64,000 nucleotides of DNA, from NCBI GenBank assembly GCA_022559845.1, contig JAHNEJ010001281.1:248001-312000 (forward strand), written 5' to 3'. Shown in pieces: positions 59,151-64,000 of the stretch. The stretch comes from Amorphophallus konjac. Its lineage: Eukaryota > Streptophyta > Magnoliopsida > Alismatales > Araceae. The notes beneath the pieces are model-generated. The model was not told where the DNA came from, ran no database searches, and was given only the letters and a program-made list of their open reading frames with translations. The translations under genes were made by a program, and so were the position numbers. The number at the start of each line of letters is the position of its first letter. Position 1 is the stretch's first letter.

Positions 59151-62120
59151 ATGCCTCGATCTAGGAGAGGCCAAGTTCGTGCATCTCGGAGTCAAGACGG
59201 ACGTCCTGCTACTATTGCTTCCTCGAGATTGATGCCGTCTTTGGGGTCGCCGCGGGTTACAGCAGAGACTCTATTTTCACTTGACAGGGGGCTGAGCATT
59301 GTTGCTTCGAGCCCTTTACCCGAGGGAGATCCAGGCGATGGCATGGTTGATTCATCTTTGATTTGCAGACATGGTGGCTGTGTCCGCTACACATATGAAC
59401 GCCCCAAGGGTTACCCAAAGCACTATCCTTTGGATGAGTTTTTATTTCCCTTTATCCAGAACTTCATTCCTGAGGGGACGGATGATGGTGACAGTTTCTT
59501 GACCGCAGAACGCGTTCAGCTCGAGAGAGCCATTCTTGTGGGTCGTGATAGCCTGCTTGGCTGTTGTGGAGCTTCTTTTCCCAGCTTCCCCATGGGCCTT
59601 GTTTGCCAGGTTCAGTTTCCTGCCGTTACTCAGTTAGGCTTTTTTAGTTCTGAGACTGGATGTCCAGTTCAGGATCGGGCCTTCTCAGCTGCTGCTTGGG
59701 ATTTGGGTGGAAAACACCGGGCAATATCAGATTCTTGTTCAGGTCTCTTCTTGGCTCCATCCGGCACTCGGTTTGCCTCAGAAGGGTATGATAAGCTTTG
59801 TCTTCTGGACAAAATCATGTGTGGTTCTGCGCCCAGTTGGTATGGTAAATGGGCGGTTATTCCTTCCCACAGGTTTCATTTGGGGGCCACAGAATGGCTC
59901 ATGGGTGTCCTTCATCATTACAGTCGGCTACTGGAGCTTGTGGGCATTCGTCATGCTGTGACTGCCGCTTTATATCGCTATCCTTGCTACAGTGGGCTTC
60001 TACAGGCATTGGCGGAGAGATTCAACCGTCGATTCAACACTTTTGCTACAGCAGAGGGTGAAACCGCCCTGGATTTATGGAGTTTTTACAGAATTTCGGG
60101 GCTTCCCATTTCGGGACGGCCTTATGAGGAGGTGTGCCTTGATGATCTCCACAGGAATTATTCCACAGGTTCAGGTGAATATGGCCTTCCTTTGAGCTTC
60201 AGGTACTTGATGAAAGTTTGGCGGGATCTAGCCCGTTTTGGTAAAAAGAAGGCACCTTCAGCTTCTGCCGGCGCCGTGCGAGTTAGTTTGAATGCTTGGG
60301 TTCAATTCTTCTATAATGGACCATTTTGCTTTCATGAGCGATTTGCCGAGGATGACAGGCCTTTAAGTGAATACCATCAGCTGATTCTGCCTTCACAGGA
60401 AAATAGGCGATATTTGCTTGCACCTGAAAATGAGGGGTGGAATCCCCGACGGCTGCCGGATCAAACTTATCTTGCGGCCTATCTTGTTTACTGGTTGGCT
60501 ACTTTTGTTATGCCATATGGCGAGGAGGGCCTGATACGGCCTGAGATTATTTACCCAGCGTGTCTGCTTGCAGATGGTCATAAATTGGCAATCGCCCCTG
60601 CTGCATTAGCAAATATTTATCATGGATTGGGGAACTTGACAGCACATAGTTCTCCTAGAGATAGAAGTGTTTACATGGCCACACATTATCTGAGCGCATG
60701 GGCCGGACTTTTGCTACCCTCATTATGCCAGAGTGTGCCAATTGAAAACCCCGTGGCGCCATTGATATTTCTTTTTCGAAACCGGCCGGATCAACAACAA
60801 TATGAGCATTTATTAGCAGCACGGAGGATGCTTTCCTTTGTGCCTGTACAGGGGAATGAGGGTCTTCAGTTTGCTTGTGGCTCTCATGACTTCCGACCAT
60901 TTGCTGTTGAAGGTCGGGACAAGGTATCTTACGGCCTTTCTTATCATCAGTCCACCAGCTCGACTTTTTATGAAAACTGGCTGTATTGTATTAGGCCAAG
61001 CATGCTCGTATTCAGGAAGGGCAGCACGACTATTCTAGAGCCATACTTTCCTTACCGTTTTTCACGGAATTTTGGCTATGACCAATCAGTGCCTCCAAAT
61101 GCAGACTTTGGCATAGATTGCAGGCTTTGCAGGGGCCATGACACCCACCTTGTTGCAGGGAGTTGGTGGGATTATTTTTTCCGAGATGGTGCTGCTGAGC
61201 AGTGTCTCCTGCCCGAGGCAAGGCGAGTTGGCCGGGTTGACATCTATTATGCACGCTGGTGGTTTAAGTATAGCAATGTTTTCCGACAACTCCCACAAAA
61301 GATAAGGGAAGCTGAAGAGGCTCGACTGGGCAGTACCGACCTACCGCCATTGATTGTGGAAAATTCAGTGCTTCATACCCAATTTTCAAAAATTGCAAAG
61401 GTGGTGAGGGACTTTCGCCTGCAGTGGGAGGCTCAGAACGGGGCCATTACCGTAGACCGTCGGCCATATGCGGGTGCAATTAAACCCTTGAAGCGCCCGC
61501 CAGTTACTACTTCGGGGCAAGGTGAGGCCTCGGCGGATCAGCGAATGTATTTTTGGTGGACACACTTCTTGTCGGATTGTGGTTACCCTCAGACTGCACC
61601 AATGGATACTCCTCTTCACCCTGAAGGCTTTACCAATGACTTGTGGCCGAAGTGGGAGCGACACCTGATCGGGTCCATCACCCGTATCGGGCCCTTTGAG
61701 TATGCCACCTTTGTTGAAAATGGCATTACCCTCGGCGATCTCTGGGAAGGCGTATCCAAGGCTGGGAAGGTGGTAGGTTTACGTCCTGAGCAAGTGGTGC
61801 TGCAACCCTCCTTTTCGCTAGCCCCGAATGGTATGTGGTTCAGTCATTTTTACTTTTTACTTATCTGTGCACTGCCATTTACTTCTCTCTTACGTGCTTC
61901 TTCACCCCCCCTTTTTTTGTTTCACAGAGAGCTATATAGCTGCCAGAGATATGCCACATAAAGGGAAGAAAGCTTCAAATCCCCAGAAGCGGGCCCGTCC
62001 TAGTGAAGATGAGGGCGGCCACACTCGTGCTTGTCGTGCCCGCTCTAAAGGAGGAGCTTCAGAGGAGAGGCCGGGTAATATCCCTCTTTTGTTTCTCATT
62101 CTCTCCTTGGAGATGTGTCA

Positions 62121-62161
<41 letters not shown>

Positions 62162-64000
62162 TTTTTTTTATGCCCCTCAGGTGCCAGGGTGGAGGGTGAT
62201 ATTTCGGCTACAAATATTCTCCTTTCGCCAGCGCTAGAGGATACCGGGGAAGATGGAGAGCTCCAGGATGACGATTACAACCCCGTATCGGGCGCCTCAC
62301 CCCCTTTCTCCCACGGAGGGCTCGACGACCGCATACCCATAGGTAGGGTGCTTCTCCCCACTATGATGAGTAATAAAGCCATAATCTTATTCCCTTGCTA
62401 AAGATGTTCTCCCCTTCTTCTCTCTTTTTTTTAGAGGAAAATTTTGAGGAAGGATGCGCCAATATTCCTCCAGTACTGGAGCCAGGATCAAGCACAGGTC
62501 CAGCCCTTTTTAGTAAAATCTTCTTAATTTCCATATCTGATCCCTTTATTACAGGGAGAACTTTCACTTAGCAGTGATCATTTCAGGTCTCTCAGCTGAG
62601 AATTCAGTGATCTCTATGCAAGAATTTACTGCCCTCTTGGATTCCAGCCTGAATGCAGATCTGCCAGAGTTTTCTATAAGCCTGACCACTGATCGGGGCC
62701 TGGTGACCCAATATTCTCAAGAGCTGTTAGCCGAAATACGCAGGGAAAAGACTCCAATCCCTGAGGCCGGAGAATTGGATGTAACTATCCATGCTGTTGG
62801 TATGTACTTCTAGTTTTAGCCCACCGAGTTATTTTGCCCTGGTAAGATGATCGCATGAATCTCATCACTTTCTTGCTTTATGTAGCGAATGATCCCTTGT
62901 CCTTAAGCTGCCTGGATGCTTTGGAGAAAAATAGAGGACATTCCTCTCCCTCAGGTCCAATTGAAGGCGCCTTCCAGGCTGGTGTTGGGGCTGATGGAAA
63001 TCAAGGCCTCGAGGTGAGAGGTGATGGCCTTTTGGAAGAGACCCCAGTCCTATCCCCAAAGGGGAGGGGTTTTGAAAGAGACATAATCGCTTCTCCTTCA
63101 GCTTCAGGCTCTACCATGCCGCTTTCTGATGGGGAGGAGGACGTTGGGTTACAAGGTCATTATGCTCTTTACATTTCTCTGCTTGTTCTTTTAGCAGCTT
63201 CTATTGTGCTGAACTGATTTTCATAATTTCTTCTTTCTTCTTTTCTCTCTTTTTTTTTTAGAGAAACTTGTCGATGTACATGTGTCTCGCGGTGCCCCAG
63301 CGGTGGAGGAGTCTGCCTCTTATCCGCCTGATGCGGGTAAGAATGATGAACTAGTTCAGAATTAAAGGGGCCCACCCTCTTTTGCATGCGCCCTTTTCAC
63401 ATTAATGCCTGTTAAGGCATTTACATATATTTGCCTGATCATAACCTTGTGTTTGCTTCAGATATCGATAGGCTTGAAACAAGGGATCCGCAGACCAATT
63501 CAGCCCTTGATGGAGGCGTTGTAGGAAGGGACGAGGCTGCTCACATCCCGGCAGACCAAACGACAGAGGTTTCCCTTTCACGAGGTGAGGCTAAGATACT
63601 TTTGACTTCTAGAAAAGGATTTACCAACACCTCTGTTGTGAATAAAATTGTGACTCATGTGCCACCTCCCTTTTTTTTGGTTGCAGCCCCAGAGGGAGAC
63701 GCTCCTCCTCTCCCCGGGAGCAATGGAGGAGACTTGCTGTTGGGACTTGACTTTCCACCTCATGAGATTGATTGGCCTGACGGTCCTCAGCCTAAGGCTT
63801 TTGTGGGGGCTGACATGATGGTGGTGACACTCATGAGTGGAGCTCGAGCCTTATTTCAAAGGGGGAGCCTTCCTCCCGTGGAGACTGTGCGAGACACTCT
63901 TCGTACCGGCACACGGGGCTATCATGCACTGGGATTGCCCAGAGAGCCCTGGATGGCGGCAGTGGACGATGTTTGGGCAGAATTTCAGCGCCTGCACACG
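59151..64000 (+). CDS. Plant mobile domain (PMD) protein with a multi-exon tail, incomplete at the window end
   Basis: Exon 1 (59151-61830, 893 codons) holds the plant mobile domain: a SFYRISGLPISGRPYEE-type segment near residue 310, YLVYWLATFVMP...IRPEIIYPACLLADGHKLAIAP near 440-475, and FRKGSTTILEPYFPYRFSRNFGY near 620-645. The family is related to MAIN/MAIL proteins and is also carried by transposable elements. Further exons: 61928-62074, 62181-62342, 62435-62497, 62587-62799, 62886-63155, 63262-63336, 63462-63584, 63687 to the edge. All introns are GT-AG and phase 1. The tail starts with a basic segment (PQKRARPSEDE) and then becomes acidic and low in complexity. Intron 2 holds a (TA)n run. 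The start is the ATG after the acceptor; the 20 residues upstream in frame lie in the polypyrimidine tract. Whether it is a host gene or belongs to an element is open. Confidence 0.82.

Overview
This is nuclear DNA from a flowering plant. It has spliced plant-type genes (a two-domain heavy-metal-associated isoprenylated protein, an ILR1-like amidohydrolase fragment, a plant-mobile-domain gene), Ty3/gypsy elements of plant-specific types, hAT and Mutator-like elements, and many microsatellites. The sequence alone does not settle the species.

Layout. 1-~12.9 kb (minus strand): most of a large Tat-type Ty3/gypsy element. Reading leftward it has a 5' LTR with a palindrome array and TATA box, a primer-binding site, gag, then pol (protease, G-patch, RT, degenerate RNase H, second RNase H) and a broken integrase running off the left edge. 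gag is split by a solo LTR (7566-9940) flanked by the 5-bp target duplication CTTGC. 13.1-15 kb: a second palindrome array and GC-rich sequence. 15.0-19.7 kb: a non-autonomous plus-strand LTR element with no coding capacity and unequal LTRs. 19.7-36 kb: mostly AT-rich intergenic DNA holding a Mutator-like element (22.2-23.8 kb), a small inverted-repeat element (26.4-26.9 kb) and a rearranged LTR element whose LTR arms form a 655-bp inverted repeat (29.0-31.3 kb).

36.2-38.3 kb: the best host gene, a HIPP with five exons, TATA box, upstream ORF and poly(A) signal. 43.0-44.3 kb: the last two exons of an ILR1-like amidohydrolase; no upstream exons are visible, and a 381-bp Mutator-type MITE with a perfect 9-bp target duplication lies just beyond them. 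45.9-57.5 kb: a degenerate gypsy-type element with a frameshifted gag, into which a 5.1-kb hAT transposon (51119-56252, 8-bp duplication TTCCAAGT) inserted; its transposase keeps its domains and splice phases but has four premature stops. 57.5-64 kb: a third type of palindrome array flanked by outward-facing TATA boxes, then a long plant-mobile-domain gene that runs off the right edge and has a tail of seven consecutive symmetric phase-1 exons.

The signal that ordinary annotation does not explain is the repeated occurrence of arrays of short GC-rich palindromes (12.2-12.9, 13.4-14.0, 46.0-46.2 and 57.9-58.4 kb). The stems differ in sequence between arrays, change on both arms together between units, and each array lies upstream of a TATA box. 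In the 13.4-14.0 kb array most units are exactly 26 bp.
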